A stretch of DNA of 64,000 nt from Mytilinidion resinicola (lineage: Eukaryota; Ascomycota; Dothideomycetes; Mytilinidiales; Mytilinidiaceae), in the NCBI RefSeq assembly GCF_010093595.1, contig NW_022985437.1, positions 2,419,431 to 2,483,430 of the forward strand, in the 5' to 3' direction. The stretch's first letter is position 1. The number at the start of each line of letters is the position of its first letter. The notes beneath the pieces were generated by a model, which saw nothing but the letters and a program-made list of their open reading frames with translations, ran no database searches and was not told where the DNA came from. Of the stretch, positions 35,326-45,773 are shown one piece after another. The translations under genes and the position numbers were made by a program.

Positions 35326-37336
35326 ATGGCACGTTTTGATGCGGCAAGGGCAGCTGCGTCCGTCACGCTGCCCGCTGCAACCTACGTGCTGCCGGATCAG
35401 CCGAAGACTACGGAAGATAGAGATGTGCCACTAGCTACACCACCGAGCAGCCCGCCGTCGGAAGACGGGACGATAGGCATACCAAGATCTCCAGTAGCCT
35501 CACGCGAACGTACAGAGCCAGGTACCGTGCAAGCCTCGCCTTCCGGAAGGATTTCGCGTCATGTCATGGACCGTAGCCCCAGCCCTACAAGAAATACTCG
35601 ACCTGATAGTGAGAGTGATCCAAAAGCTTTTCCGTCGAATCCATTCGACGCTGCACCAGGTCCAGGTCAGCATGTTGAGTACCCGTACCCTTGGTGGCCT
35701 GATTTCGAATGGCCAGAATCGGATGATAACGACACATACGGAACTTTCAACCCATTTTACGACTTCGAAAAGGGAAGACGGGGGGAAGATCTCGTGAAGG
35801 GACCTCTGCTATTTTCCTTTGCAGGTGGCGACGAGAGGGCTCACGGCTGGAGAGGTGTAAAGTTACTTGGGGAAGGCGGTTACGGGGTGGTCGCTTTGTG
35901 GATTCGAACCGACGGGGGCGAGAACATCTTGGAGGTCAGCATCACGTTTTCAATACCTTGGGGATTTGAGTTGGCGTACAGTTTGCTAATGCTACAGCTG
36001 AATAGAGAATGGCTGTCAAGGAACTGTACTATGAGAACCAACTACGCTGGCGAGATCCTCGAGAATGGCGAGACAAGCTGCCGCGCTAGTATGTCTTTCT
36101 CCCTCAGAATAACGTCGTGTGCTAACACCTAAAGGATAGCTCACATGAATCGTCTCAAGGCGACAGGCTGCACAGAGCACATCGTCAGGCACAAAGGGCA
36201 CCGCCTCATTTTCCACCAACAAAGGTCCCGCATCTATCTTGACTTTTGCGATTACGGGGATCTATGGAGCTTGTTAGAGAAGTATCCACTCGAGGATGGC
36301 GAAGCAAACAAATCAAAAAAAATGAAAATAAAGACACGATCACAGAAGGGAAAAAAGCCTGTTGAAACGGAGCTGCCAGAAAGATGGATTTGGCACTGCT
36401 TCTATGCGATCGTGGATGCTTGCCTAGTAATGAGAGACGGCGTTAAGGAGCCTAAGAAGGAGGGCTGGCGAGAGATTATACATTGTGACTTGAAGCCACA
36501 AAATATCCTTCTCATCCCGCCTCGTGAAGAAGGAACGGCAATTGGAAACGGAAAAGGAAAGGCAAAGGCTGTTGAGGAGAATAGTGAGATGCCACTAATC
36601 AAACGGCCGAACGTAAGTTTTCCTAGAGGATTCAATACTCATCCGCAGACTAATCAGGTGCGCCAGTGGCCGACGGCTGTGGTTACCGACTTTGGAGTTG
36701 CGTTCGATGATGGCCCAGAAAACCCTCGGGAATACCTCGAGGGCGGTACTTTCCATCTGAGACCCCCTGTTAGTAATACATACTGGCATTGGCTAATTAG
36801 ATATAGTCGCTAAGTCACTAATTTTATAGGAACATCGCCGCGAATATTGGAACAAGAAAGAGTATCGCGAAAAACGTATGGATTCAAAAGCCAACGTTTG
36901 GGGAATGGGAGCTATCATTTGGTGTTTAATCACGAATTCTTCCTTTTCTGGCCCTATCGAGGAGTCTGAGGGAATACCAGAAGATACCAGTGATAGACAG
37001 GACATGACGAGATGGCTTGACCACAACGAGCACTATATTTGGGGCACAGAGTATAATCTTTCAGAAGAGGATTACGAAACGGCTCAAATCCTGCTAGACA
37101 GCGGCTTTCCAATGGCTTCAAGATATTCCAAAGAACTGAGGGAACTAGTACGGCGATGCCTGCGGTTCCGAGCAGAGGACAGACCTACTCTGGATGATCT
37201 GATGGCCGCGATCGTTCCCAATGTACCGCACGGTGATGATCCCCCGGACTTATTATTCGGCGAACAAACGTACAGACCGGGCACTAGATTAATTGTTCAG
37301 GCAGCTGGAGCACCCGAGGTTATCAGAAGACTCTAG
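35326..37336 (+). pseudogene. Ser/Thr protein kinase with nonsense codon at splice junction
   Basis: Exons 35326-35934, 36006-36088, 36135-36768 and 36830-37336 stay in phase and sum to 611 codons. Kinase motifs are the P-loop GEGGYGVVALW (182-192), the catalytic lysine in RMAVKE (208), HCDLKPQN with Asp349, the DFG at 416-418 and a C-lobe with ANVWGMGAIIWCLITNSSF. The N-terminal about 170 residues are Pro/Ser-rich and disordered-looking. The codon across the second intron (TA at 36087-36088 plus G at 36135) is TAG where the frame expects a residue, so the message would stop before the catalytic loop. Donor and acceptor there are canonical (GTATGT; GCTAAC branch, AAAG). It is either a recent pseudogene, a sequence error, or alternatively spliced. 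The preceding intron has a weak GTCAGC donor. Confidence 0.65.
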
Positions 37337-37403
37337 ATAAAACCATTAGGGCCTACCCACTAAAAGCCGCCCCTTATAGACAGGTGAACTATGGCTGATT
37401 CTA

Positions 37404-38592
37404 TCACACTGCTCCGGCACCGTCAAGCAAAAGTTTGTCGAGTTTCTGGGCAACCGTCACGTTGCTGACCGCCAAATTCAGCCAGTGCTGGTCCTTTCTT
37501 TCCTCATCGTAAACCCATTCGTTCGAGCCATTCGGATAGACAAAGTTATATCCGTTCCCATTGCCATACTCAAACCACTCCCCAAGCCCAGAAATGGCAT
37601 AAAGCACCGTAAGCGGATCCCACGAGAACCGAGTGTTGTTGTAGCCTATATACCACCCATACGCCGCAGCAACGGGGTCATGTGAAGGGGCCTCGACGGT
37701 CAATCGAGCGCCGGAAGAGACGTTTCCACCTAGCTCGGTCCCAGAGAACGTGATAGAGCCAGGCCAATTGTTCACAGCATGAGCAGTAACTCCGGGATCG
37801 TCGCCGAAGAAGTTGAACTCATATCCAGACGGGTATCCACCGCCCATGACGACGAGCTCTTTTACTTTTATTGCAATGAGGTCTCGACCGGACAACTGAG
37901 AGTACTCATCTGCAGTAGAGTTGAGGAGCGCGGAGAGCTAGCCACGTGATGAGTCAATAGACACGAATTTGCGCCGAGAGGCCACACATACATTCTCCAA
38001 AAATCCAATCGAGGCAATCGTAACGCTCCTATTAGACCAGATGAGTGAGTGATGGAGATGACTAATTGGATGTCTATCTACGAACCTATCCTCCTGGCAT
38101 GCCAGTGTCTTTCGATAAAGTTCCACTGGCTCCCACGACTTGCTCGCATTTCCCCAGGGCAAGGTTCCATTAGACCAGTGATACGCAACTTTGCTTGTAT
38201 ACTCGCCTAGCTCATAAGCCCAATCGTCAAAAAAGGACTCGTTCGTGATAGGTCTGCGGAGTCCGATTGGAACATTTGCGTGCCCGTAGTAGGCCAAGAT
38301 AGCAGAGGCGGCGAGAGCAGAGTACGACGAAGGATAATTAACGTTTACGGCTAGAATATTCACGTGCGGTAATGTGGATGCCAGTAGGAGAGCGCCAGCG
38401 TCACTGTAGTGGTGAGCGAATGAGGCGGGTTACTAGTTTATTGAGACTAGATAAGACGAACTCAACATCGCTAAATATATCGGTATCGATAATAAGGTTC
38501 TTTGAATGGCTTTCAATTGGGTTCATTAACGATAGCGCAATTAAAGTAACTTGGACTAGGCGCTGGTAGCAGCGATCGAGAGAGCGAAGCAT
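37404..38592 (-). CDS. Inosine-uridine preferring nucleoside hydrolase
   Basis: Four exons, 38592-38462, 38403-38086, 38028-37992 and 37937-37404, give 339 residues. The calcium-binding motif of the family is IIDTDIFSDVDDAG, with Asp36, Asp38, Asp42, Asp44 and Asp45. VTIASIGFLENLSALL and KELVVMGGGYPSGYEFNFFG are the other conserved parts, and the C-terminal WDPLTVLYAI holds the final Asp ligand. Such enzymes cleave the N-glycosidic bond of ribonucleosides for salvage. The first about 30 residues include a hydrophobic stretch (LVQVTLIALSLM) that could be a signal anchor, so it may be secreted or membrane-bound. Its stop lies only 67 nt from the convergent kinase stop. Confidence 0.9.
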
Positions 38593-38599
38593 TGTCGAT

Positions 38600-39300
38600 G
38601 TAAATTCAACTCATCAGAGATAGAAGGACTGATCTGAAGGAAACATGTAGCATTTCACAATAGAGAAGTGGGATGAGAGATCTACGACGGAAGTGTATAA
38701 AGAGCGTCTCCGTCGGTAGCAGACATGCGGTGAACTTCGCCCCCACCTTTTCATCTCTTCAACGCCGGCATCATCCGCTCGTCGACCAACGTCTCTTTTC
38801 AGAGATCCTATACATGGTCGACATCTTTTGAACATCCGACGTCGGCCAGAGAAAAGCGTTTACAGATGTCAAGACCACCGTTTCGACGTAGGAAAGAGAG
38901 ACATAGAAATGGGAAGTACGCGATTGATTCCGCTTACGGATTTTCGCAAATTCTCTCGATACGAACGCAGACTAGACATACGAGCCTAACAGGATCTAGG
39001 TAAATCTTGGAAGTCATAGCTTTCTCAGTGTCGTATCTTTCAGATTGTTTGTCTGACTTCTGGTTGGAGCTCGAGTGACCACGTCAGATCCAAACGCTTT
39101 TGAACTCACCAACATTTATCTTGAAGTCATGTCAAACACTTTTTTGTATTTCTAGAAGATTGAAGAGCCTATAGAAGCCATGAACCCTGGCATTTAGCTC
39201 ACTGCTTTCACGCTGTCACTTGCCACTGCTGCGAGTTGTCTCAGAACTCGATGATATAAAGTCCGGAGCCGACTCATTCACTCCCCGAAGCTTAGATGTT
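38600..39300. other. Intergenic, no gene recognised
   Basis: No supported gene between the nucleoside hydrolase start and the heptad-repeat locus. Confidence 0.5.
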
Positions 39301-39402
39301 GCGTTCACAATGGGAATCTCTCATTCTCGACCTTCAGGCTACCGACGTCAAATCTCTATGGTTCCACCTGGGCAGAAAACTGGGCCAAGGGGTGTCTCCT
39401 AA

Positions 39403-39811
39403 CTGAGCGAGCAGACAATCAAACGCCTAGAAACGGCAATAGACAATCTACAAAAAGAGAGGATCAATCTAAGAATGGAAAGAAATGCTCTCTCAATGGA
39501 AAAAGGTGCACTTTCGAAAGAGAGAGGCGCTCTGTCAAAAGAAAGAGATACTCTCATAGAAGAAAGAGGTGTTCTGACAAAAGAAAGAGGTGCTCTCTCA
39601 GCAGAAAGGGGTGCTCTCTCAAAAGAAAGAGGTGCTCCTCGAAAAGGAAGAGATAGCATACCAAGAGACAGACGTGTTGTACAAAGAGAAAGAGATCGTC
39701 AGCGAAGACAAAGAAATGAGTCACAAGAAGATACGAGGAGTAATGTGGCGCGAGTTGGCTAAGAAGCTTCAAATTGTCCGCGAAACTGTTATGCGTCTCA
39801 CGGCGTGCTGA
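39403..39811 (+). other. Heptad-coding coiled-coil ORF, frame-shifted
   Basis: An open frame from 39403 (LSEQTIKRLETAIDNLQKER..) runs into repeated ALSKERG heptads and stops at 39762. After about 39640 the coiled-coil pattern is instead kept in another frame (LLEKEEIAYQETDVLYKEKE.., to a stop at 39811), so a one-base shift separates the two halves. No start codon precedes 39475 in this frame, so either an upstream exon exists or the gene is a fragment. The whole is strongly helical and charged. No family is recognised. Confidence 0.4.
39491..39658. repeat. 21-bp tandem repeat (8 copies) coding heptads
   Basis: Eight consecutive 21-bp units of the form CTCTCAAAAGAAAGAGGTG, each encoding one seven-residue coiled-coil heptad (ALSKERG and variants such as TLIEERG, VLTKERG). 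Because 21 is three codons times seven residues, slippage would change coil length without changing frame. Confidence 0.85.
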
Positions 39812-40341
39812 AGTCTATTCAGAAGGATTTGGATCTCATAAATTGAGCTATTCATGAACTCCTGTGTAGGGCTCGCCCAAAAAGTGTCGATTCTATGGAA
39901 ATATACCTTAGGAATATCTTTCAAGCTAGAATAGACTCCGTGGAGCAATACCTCTACACGCATGTGGTTTTCATTATCTGAAAGTCATTCCCAAGCTCAG
40001 TATATTTTGGTGACATGACGCAAAAGCGAATCTACTTCGTACGACAATATACGTTGGTTAGTTCGTGGGTGAGGTCCGCCAGTGACAGGAGCAGCCGTTC
40101 AGTCGGCGCTTCATACGAAGTAAATCTCTACTCTCCCCTGGACTCCCCGCGCCCCATATTGTACTGGAAAGTCGCCATAGCAACTCCGCTTTTTTCTCCA
40201 AGAAACTGTGGACATGCGCTCCTCCACTCCCTATCACGACACATTTTTCTCTAGGGGTGCTCATCAATAATGCATCCGCCAGGTCTTTTATTCATAAGAG
40301 AGTAATTCCAACAGCTCGACAAGAAGCTTCATCGAAGCATC
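39812..40341. other. Intergenic, no gene recognised
   Basis: Nothing supported; lies in front of the truncated Zn2Cys6 gene. Confidence 0.45.
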
Positions 40342-40698
40342 ATGTCCTCAGAAGTATCTTCCTCCCTTGGCAAAAGAAAGCGGGCAAGGCAAGCTGCTCG
40401 TCCCTGCGATGCCTGCCGACAGCGCAAGACTCGATGTATCATGGAAGATGGCCCTATGTGTACCGTCTGCCAGTTTCGAGATTCTTCCTACACCTTTGAC
40501 GCAGCCCTTCCCGAGCGGAAGACATATACCAAAATACCAGATATAGGTCGGGTGGCTACGAATGAAGGTTCTGTCCTCGCCTATCCCCCCTCTAGTACGA
40601 GCCCATCATATGCTCGTTCCCATCGCTCATTGAACGGCGTGGAAACTGAGCAATTGCTGGGTATTCGCCTCGTTGCTGCTTCGAAAGGGGCGCTATGA
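40342..40698 (+). pseudogene. Truncated Zn2Cys6 transcription factor N-terminus
   Basis: Begins MSSEVSSSLGKRKRARQAAR and has a fungal binuclear-cluster motif, CDACRQRKTRC then CTVCQFRDSSY. Five of the six zinc-binding cysteines are present (22, 25, 32, 40, 43), but the sixth position (50) is tyrosine (TAC instead of TGC). The linker and the large regulatory domain expected after about residue 60 are missing: the frame stops at 40698, inside sequence that belongs to a sugar transporter. It is a broken gene end joined to another broken gene. Confidence 0.75.
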
Positions 40699-41715
40699 TC
40701 AGGCCGTTCAGTCGCTCAGCCTTTTCCACGGGGAAGACAAGACGTACCAAGCTCAAGCCGATATTGACGCTCTACAACTCGACCTTCATCTCGAGGCTGA
40801 ACTTAACTCTCAAAGCTCGTGGTTAGACCTCGTTCGGGATCCTGTGGAGCGAAGGAAATTAGTGTACTCCGCCGGCGCACTCACTGCTCAGCAGATCAAC
40901 GGCATTCAATGGTTCTATTACTTCGGAACAGTATTCTCCAAGGCTATTGGGTTTAGCGATCCATTTCTCCTGACACTCATTGTGTTCATCATCCAGGTCG
41001 TCGTCGTGTTTGCTGCGGTTCTCTGTGCCAATCGCATTCCTAGGCGTCCCTTGCTGCTCATACCACCGACATTATGACAGTTTCCATATTTATAGTCGGA
41101 TGCTTAGGTATTCCACGAGGCGAGGTCTCGCCAACGTTTGACAAGGTCATCATCAGCTTCGTCATTATCGAGATCACGGTTTTCAATTTTGCTTGGGGTC
41201 CTTTGGGCTGGACCATTGCTTCTGAGATGGCTGTTGGCCGAAACCGGAACAAGATATACGCTATCGCCGTTGCATGCTTCTGGGTGAGTTCCTTCGTTGG
41301 TAACGACTTTACCGCTTGCAAAAGGTTTACCACATTTTCGCACAGATAACTGTCTGGGTTACAGTATTCACGCTTCCATACCTTTACTATTCCGCAAACC
41401 TCGGTCCGAAGACTGGTTTCATTTATATTGGACTTTACTTCGTCAGTCTGGCGTACGTCTGGTTCTGTGTCAGTGAGGTGACCGGGCGGACAATGGAAGA
41501 GATTAACGGCTTCTTCATGGATGTGAGTATTGATTTCTTACTTGATCTCCAGAATTCTAATGGCCGTTCATTGATTCTAACGACCCTTGTAGGGTATTCC
41601 GGCACGGAAATGGCGCGACCAACCTAGACTAGATGCGGCTCCACGATCGCACATGAGCGACCACGTTGATGTTTGGGACGTTAAAGTCGACGAAAAGAGT
41701 ATTGGGACAAAATAA
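40673..41715 (+). pseudogene. 5'-truncated MFS sugar transporter
   Basis: Reading starts mid-protein at the loop following transmembrane helix 6 (LLRKGRYDQAVQSLSLFHGE), so about 230 N-terminal residues with helices 1-6 are missing. ALTAQQINGIQWFYYFGTVF, then IPRRPLLLI, WGPLGWTIASEM, TGFIYIGLYF and the C-terminal SEVTGRTMEEINGFFMD are typical of fungal hexose/alpha-glucoside transporters. A frameshift occurs near 41070. One intron (GTGAGT donor at about 41283, acceptor at about 41346) and a second near 41525-41592 are still recognisable, with the last exon reaching a TAA at 41713-41715. Clearly non-functional. Confidence 0.8.
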
Positions 41716-42144
41716 GCGTTATGGTAATAAAATAACCTTTGAGTGCACACTGTGCGCTCTTGTACATAGCAAAATGCAGGGGTCAGCTACTTTGGATAAT
41801 AACATACAGTTACTCGGCTCTCAAGCATAATACAGTACGGGACAAAGACAAGTCGACCTCTGGGATATTCCTTTGATTGATAATTCGCTTGGCGTTGTGA
41901 TCTTCAAAACCTTGTACCGTCGCGCCGCCAGGTACAGTAAGACGAGCTTACATAGTACTTCTCAGCTTTCCCTATTAGTATTAAGGAATACTGGGCACAG
42001 TCCCAAATATAGTGGCTTGGTCTCATCCAAGTCAGCCTCATTAGAGCAAAGAGGTCTGTGCGTCGTATGAAGCTTACTCAGTTACGCATATAAAGCTACA
42101 GATCCCACGAGCTCGGCCACTAACAGTGGTTAAGCATTGCGGAT
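41716..42144. other. Intergenic with hydrolase promoter
   Basis: No gene. TATAAAG at 42089-42095 lies about 50 nt upstream of the hydrolase ATG and is the likely TATA box. Confidence 0.5.
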
Positions 42145-43029
42145 ATGTCGCCAGTCAACGGGAGCCTTTCGCAAACCGAGATATACCAACCAGCGAACGA
42201 GATCAAGACCAACGACGGCGTAGCTCTCCGCTACATATCGGCTGGGTCAGGCCCGCCTCTCCTCCTTATCCATGGATGGTCCCAAACTGCAGCACAATGG
42301 AGTAAACAAATCGTCGAGTTCAAGAGGACACGCCGTGTCATAGCGATTGATCTTCGTGGACACGGCGAGTCCGACAAGCCAGGCCACGGATATCGCATCT
42401 CACGACTTGCAGCAGACGTCCACGATCTCATTACTCAACTCGACTTGAACGACCTCACAGTTGTCGGACACTCTATGGGATGCTCGGTCATATGGTGCTA
42501 CCTCGATCTTTTCCCCGGAACCCGAATATCGAAGCTGGTCTTCATCGACGAACCCGTAAGCCTGGCAATCAACCCAGCCTGGAGCGAGGAAGAGGCAAAA
42601 CTATCCGGTGCTGTCTTCAGCTCTGCTGCCGCGTACGATCTTGCCGCCGCACTCCGCAGTTCGGATGGCGAAGCGGCATCCGTAGGGGTGCTGGCGTCGA
42701 TGAAAACGTCGGAGATGTCCCAGGAAGACTTCGACTGGATAGCGGCACAAAACCTGAAGATGCCCCGGAAACTGGCGGCTGAGCTGTTTCTTCCGCATGC
42801 TCTGGCGGATTGGAGCGACGTGATATCACGGATCAAACTACCAACTCTCGTAATCAGCGGCGAGGCGAGTATGATTGCGAGCACTGCGGCGCCATGGATT
42901 GCAGCGAGGATTGCTGGAGCGAAGTGTAGGGTCTTGTCGAAGGAAGAGAGAGGAAGCCATTTCATGATGTGGGAAAATCCGGCCGTGATTAATGCTACAC
43001 TAAGAGAGTTCTTGGAAGATGCCTCTTAA
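42145..43029 (+). CDS. Alpha/beta hydrolase
   Basis: Intronless 294-residue alpha/beta-hydrolase-fold protein. It has the oxyanion motif HGW (43-45) after PPLLLI, the strand VIAIDLRGHGESDKPG, the nucleophile elbow VVGHSMG with Ser110, an acidic residue after LPTLVISGE, and a catalytic His in SHFMMWENP (about 272). It resembles haloperoxidase- and esterase-like members (non-heme chloroperoxidase group); the substrate cannot be told. No signal peptide is visible. The gene sits between a broken transporter and an intact DUF1275 gene, all in the same direction. Confidence 0.88.
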   Translation: MSPVNGSLSQTEIYQPANEIKTNDGVALRYISAGSGPPLLLIHGWSQTAAQWSKQIVEFKRTRRVIAIDLRGHGESDKPGHGYRISRLAADVHDLITQLDLNDLTVVGHSMGCSVIWCYLDLFPGTRISKLVFIDEPVSLAINPAWSEEEAKLSGAVFSSAAAYDLAAALRSSDGEAASVGVLASMKTSEMSQEDFDWIAAQNLKMPRKLAAELFLPHALADWSDVISRIKLPTLVISGEASMIASTAAPWIAARIAGAKCRVLSKEERGSHFMMWENPAVINATLREFLEDAS

Positions 43030-43186
43030 AATAGGGCGATGAGTCATCATGAATCAGCGAACCTCGAATAACTCTTAAGTAGATATCAAACAAACCATAC
43101 ACTGGACTTTGAAAGCCACCTTTGCGACATACCCGGCATTCTTGCATCGCTTTGTCCTGAAAAAGCTTAGTACTTAAATTAAATAT

Positions 43187-44052
43187 ATGAAGCTCCTTTC
43201 GAGAAGTTACCTTAGGGGAACGATTGATACACATTATGGGTACATACCTCTACTGATATGCTGCTTTACGACTGGCCTGCTCGATAGTGTGAGCTATAAC
43301 AATTGGAGTGTGTTCGTGGGAATGCAGACTGGTAGGCCGGATCCCGTTCATTGGTGAAGGTCTCCCTTCTATGATAGTCCGCTCAAAATGACAACATTGG
43401 CTAAGCAGAACGCAATGATTCAGGGAACACTGTCCTACTTGCCCTTTCAACGGCGTCTCTTCCGGCGACTCAGCGATACGCGTATGCAACTACGCTTGTT
43501 TCAATCGGATCGTTCATCCTAGGCGCATACTCAACTTTCGTGATCTCGCGGCGAACCAACTCACTGAGTCGGATCTTCATCATGTTCTCCTTTATTGTTC
43601 AATCTGGTTTCCTCATTCTTGCTGCCGTTCTTGCAACCGCTGGTCTGGTCCCCGAGGATCTTCATGGACGTGGTGTCAATGTCAGTAATATCAGAATCCT
43701 GACAGCGCTGCCACCGCTTGCTTTCCAATTTGGCATTCAGATCGCTACAAGCAGGATCCTTGGATTCAACGAATTACCCACCAACGTGTTGACCAGCGCC
43801 TACGCCGATGTAGCAGGTGATCCCAAGCTATTCTCTTTGGCTTGGAATGCGAAGAGGGATCGGAGGATAGGCTCAATTGTACTGATTCTGGGCGGAGGCA
43901 TTTGCGGAGCGTGGATGATGAGGAAAGGAGTGAATCTTTACGTTCCACTCTGGATTGCAGCTGGACTGAAGCTCCTCCTTGCTGTAGGTGTATGGGTGTT
44001 TATCGGCGTCAAAAGCCCCGGTATCAGCAAAGAGGGGTCTACCAGAGTATAG
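43187..44052 (+). CDS. DUF1275 (YoaK-like) membrane protein
   Basis: Two exons, 43187-43331 and 43424-44052, give 257 residues. The start ATG at 43187 gives MKLLSRSYLRGTIDTHYGYI, then PLLICCFTTGLLDSVSYNNW and VFVGMQTGNTVLLALSTASL, the hallmark DxxxxxxxxxFVxMQTGN motif of DUF1275. The second exon adds several membrane segments (LVSIGSFILGAYSTF, VQSGFLILAAVLATAGL, LPPLAFQFGIQIATSR) and the conserved GFNELPTNVLTSAYADVAGD. The C-terminus is a long hydrophobic pair. The family's function is unknown; small integral membrane proteins of this type occur in bacteria and fungi. The intron (GTAGGC..TTCAG) splits the MQTG-N motif in phase. Confidence 0.85.
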
Positions 44053-44588
44053 ACATAGCCAATAGTGTGAAGGGAATCGATATTGTGTGAAGATCTCTAC
44101 AACTCAACACTTGAATTTTTGGATGTGGAAACGTGATATCTCACCTTTGGGCATTCCGTTGGAGAACTCGCGGCCTCATAGACGGCTGTTCGATAAGGAA
44201 TGACTGTAACGAGTCACTGACGCGATGCACAGAGTTACCATCCCAAGAATGATTGCAACGTACAAATACCATCAAATACCCTCAAAATCCGATCGTCGAT
44301 GTGCGCTGTGTTCCTAGGGATGGCTTCGAATTGGCCGATCTAATGAGATATGTACCCTCATGCCATTGCTTCTTGCTTGCTGTACAACCCGACACTAGCT
44401 CCGCCTCATCTTCTGCAATGCACAACCGCAACCCTAGAGATTACAAGTAAGGAGCCTTTAAAAGAAGCCAGGGATCCCGATTGCTGTGTATAGACTTACC
44501 TAATCAAGCCGCTTACGTAACCCAAATTTTCGTCCCCATCGCCGAGAACCTCCATTCTAACCATCTCGAAAACAGCCACCCACTCACC
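44053..44588. other. Intergenic, no gene recognised
   Basis: Upstream of the uL15m gene. No supported frame. Confidence 0.5.
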
Positions 44589-45773
44589 ATGCCTCCACGA
44601 CTAAAGCTGCTCCAAACTGGGTACTGCCTCGTCTCATGCTCTGTGCCCTCCTCCTCAATCGCCCCCATCCTGGCCCCGTTCCTCCTCCCGGCCCAGCAGC
44701 GCGCCGCCTCCATCCTCTCCTCGCTCTCCGACAACGCAGGCGCCTACAGCAAAAGGAAGCGGCTCGGACGCGGTCCAGCCTCCGGCAAGGGAAAGACGTC
44801 AGGAAGAGGGCAGAAGGGACAGAAAGCTCACGGAAAGGTGCCCGCGGGGTTCAATGGAGGGCAGACGAAAATAGAAGTCACGCAGGGTCCGAGGGGGTTT
44901 TTGAACCAGTACGTTCTACACACACCACACAATTCGCGACCAGGCGAAAGAAACATGCAGTTCATGTGGAATGGAATATTTGCATTGGGAACCGGGATGG
45001 CTAATTGCGGCCCAGTTTCTCCGTCGACATGTCCCCCCTCAACCTCGACCGACTCCAAAACTGGATCGACCAAGGCCGGCTCGATCCCTCCAAGCCCATC
45101 ACCATGAAGGAGCTGAACGACTCGCGGTGCTTGCACGGCGTTAAAGACGGCGTCAAGCTGCTCGCCAGGGTACGTAGTAGCCCTATGAACGAACCTGCCT
45201 CCCCCCCAATTCAATCACAAAACACGCACAGCCACGACGCAGAAACCCCCCTAAAACCCCCATTTCCCCACTCCCGCGCCTAGCCTTTTGAAACTCTCAC
45301 CGCATGCAAAGCTAACAAACCCGGAACCACAGGGCGCCGAGCACCTCAAAACCCCCATCAACCTCGTCGTCTCCCGCGCCTCGACGGCCGCCATCGCCGC
45401 CATCGAAGGCGCCGGTGGCACCGTGACAACCCGCTTCTACGCGCCCAACTCGATCAAGCACGTCCTCAAGGGCCTGATGGACCCCGTCAACTCAATCCAA
45501 TCGTCACCAGTAGCCGCCGCCGTCGAGGAGGACGAGGCTGCCGTAGCAGCACCGCCGCGCTCTGCCGCGTACCCGTACAGACTCCCCGACCCCACGAGTA
45601 GGAAGGATATAGAGTACTACCGCGACCCGGCACACCGGGGCTACCTGAGCCATCTGGTCGGGCAGGGCGAGAGCCCGAGTTTGTTCTTCCGCGTCCCCGC
45701 GGCCGCGGGCGCGAGGAAGAAGACGGTGCAGAAGAAGAAGACGAGCGGGGCCGCGGAGAATCGGATATGGTGA
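44589..45773 (+). CDS. MRPL10: Mitochondrial ribosomal protein uL15m
   Basis: Three exons, 44589-44908, 45016-45169 and 45333-45773, give 304 residues of the mitochondrial large-subunit protein uL15. A mitochondrial presequence-like N-terminus (about 1-40) precedes the L15 hallmark KRKRLGRGPASGKGKTSGRG QKGQKAHGKV near residues 58-85 and GFNGGQTKIEVTQG. The middle contains NLDRLQNWIDQGRLDPSKPI and LHGVKDGVKLLARGAEHLKT. The C-terminal extension (YYRDPAHRGYLSHLVGQGES, then basic RKKTVQKKKTSG) is normal for fungal mitochondrial forms. The start ATG was chosen because it follows directly on the CCACTCACC leader and gives the presequence. Confidence 0.93.

Noticed and set aside
35880..35920. tRNA-like GATTCGAACC box
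   Set aside because: Sits inside the conserved kinase P-loop exon; no partner A-box or cloverleaf could be drawn. No tRNA or rRNA gene was recognised in the window.
43540..44052. DUF1275 gene read as a 170-residue truncated protein
   Set aside because: An upstream exon at 43187-43331 with good splice sites restores the complete N-terminus, so the gene is intact.
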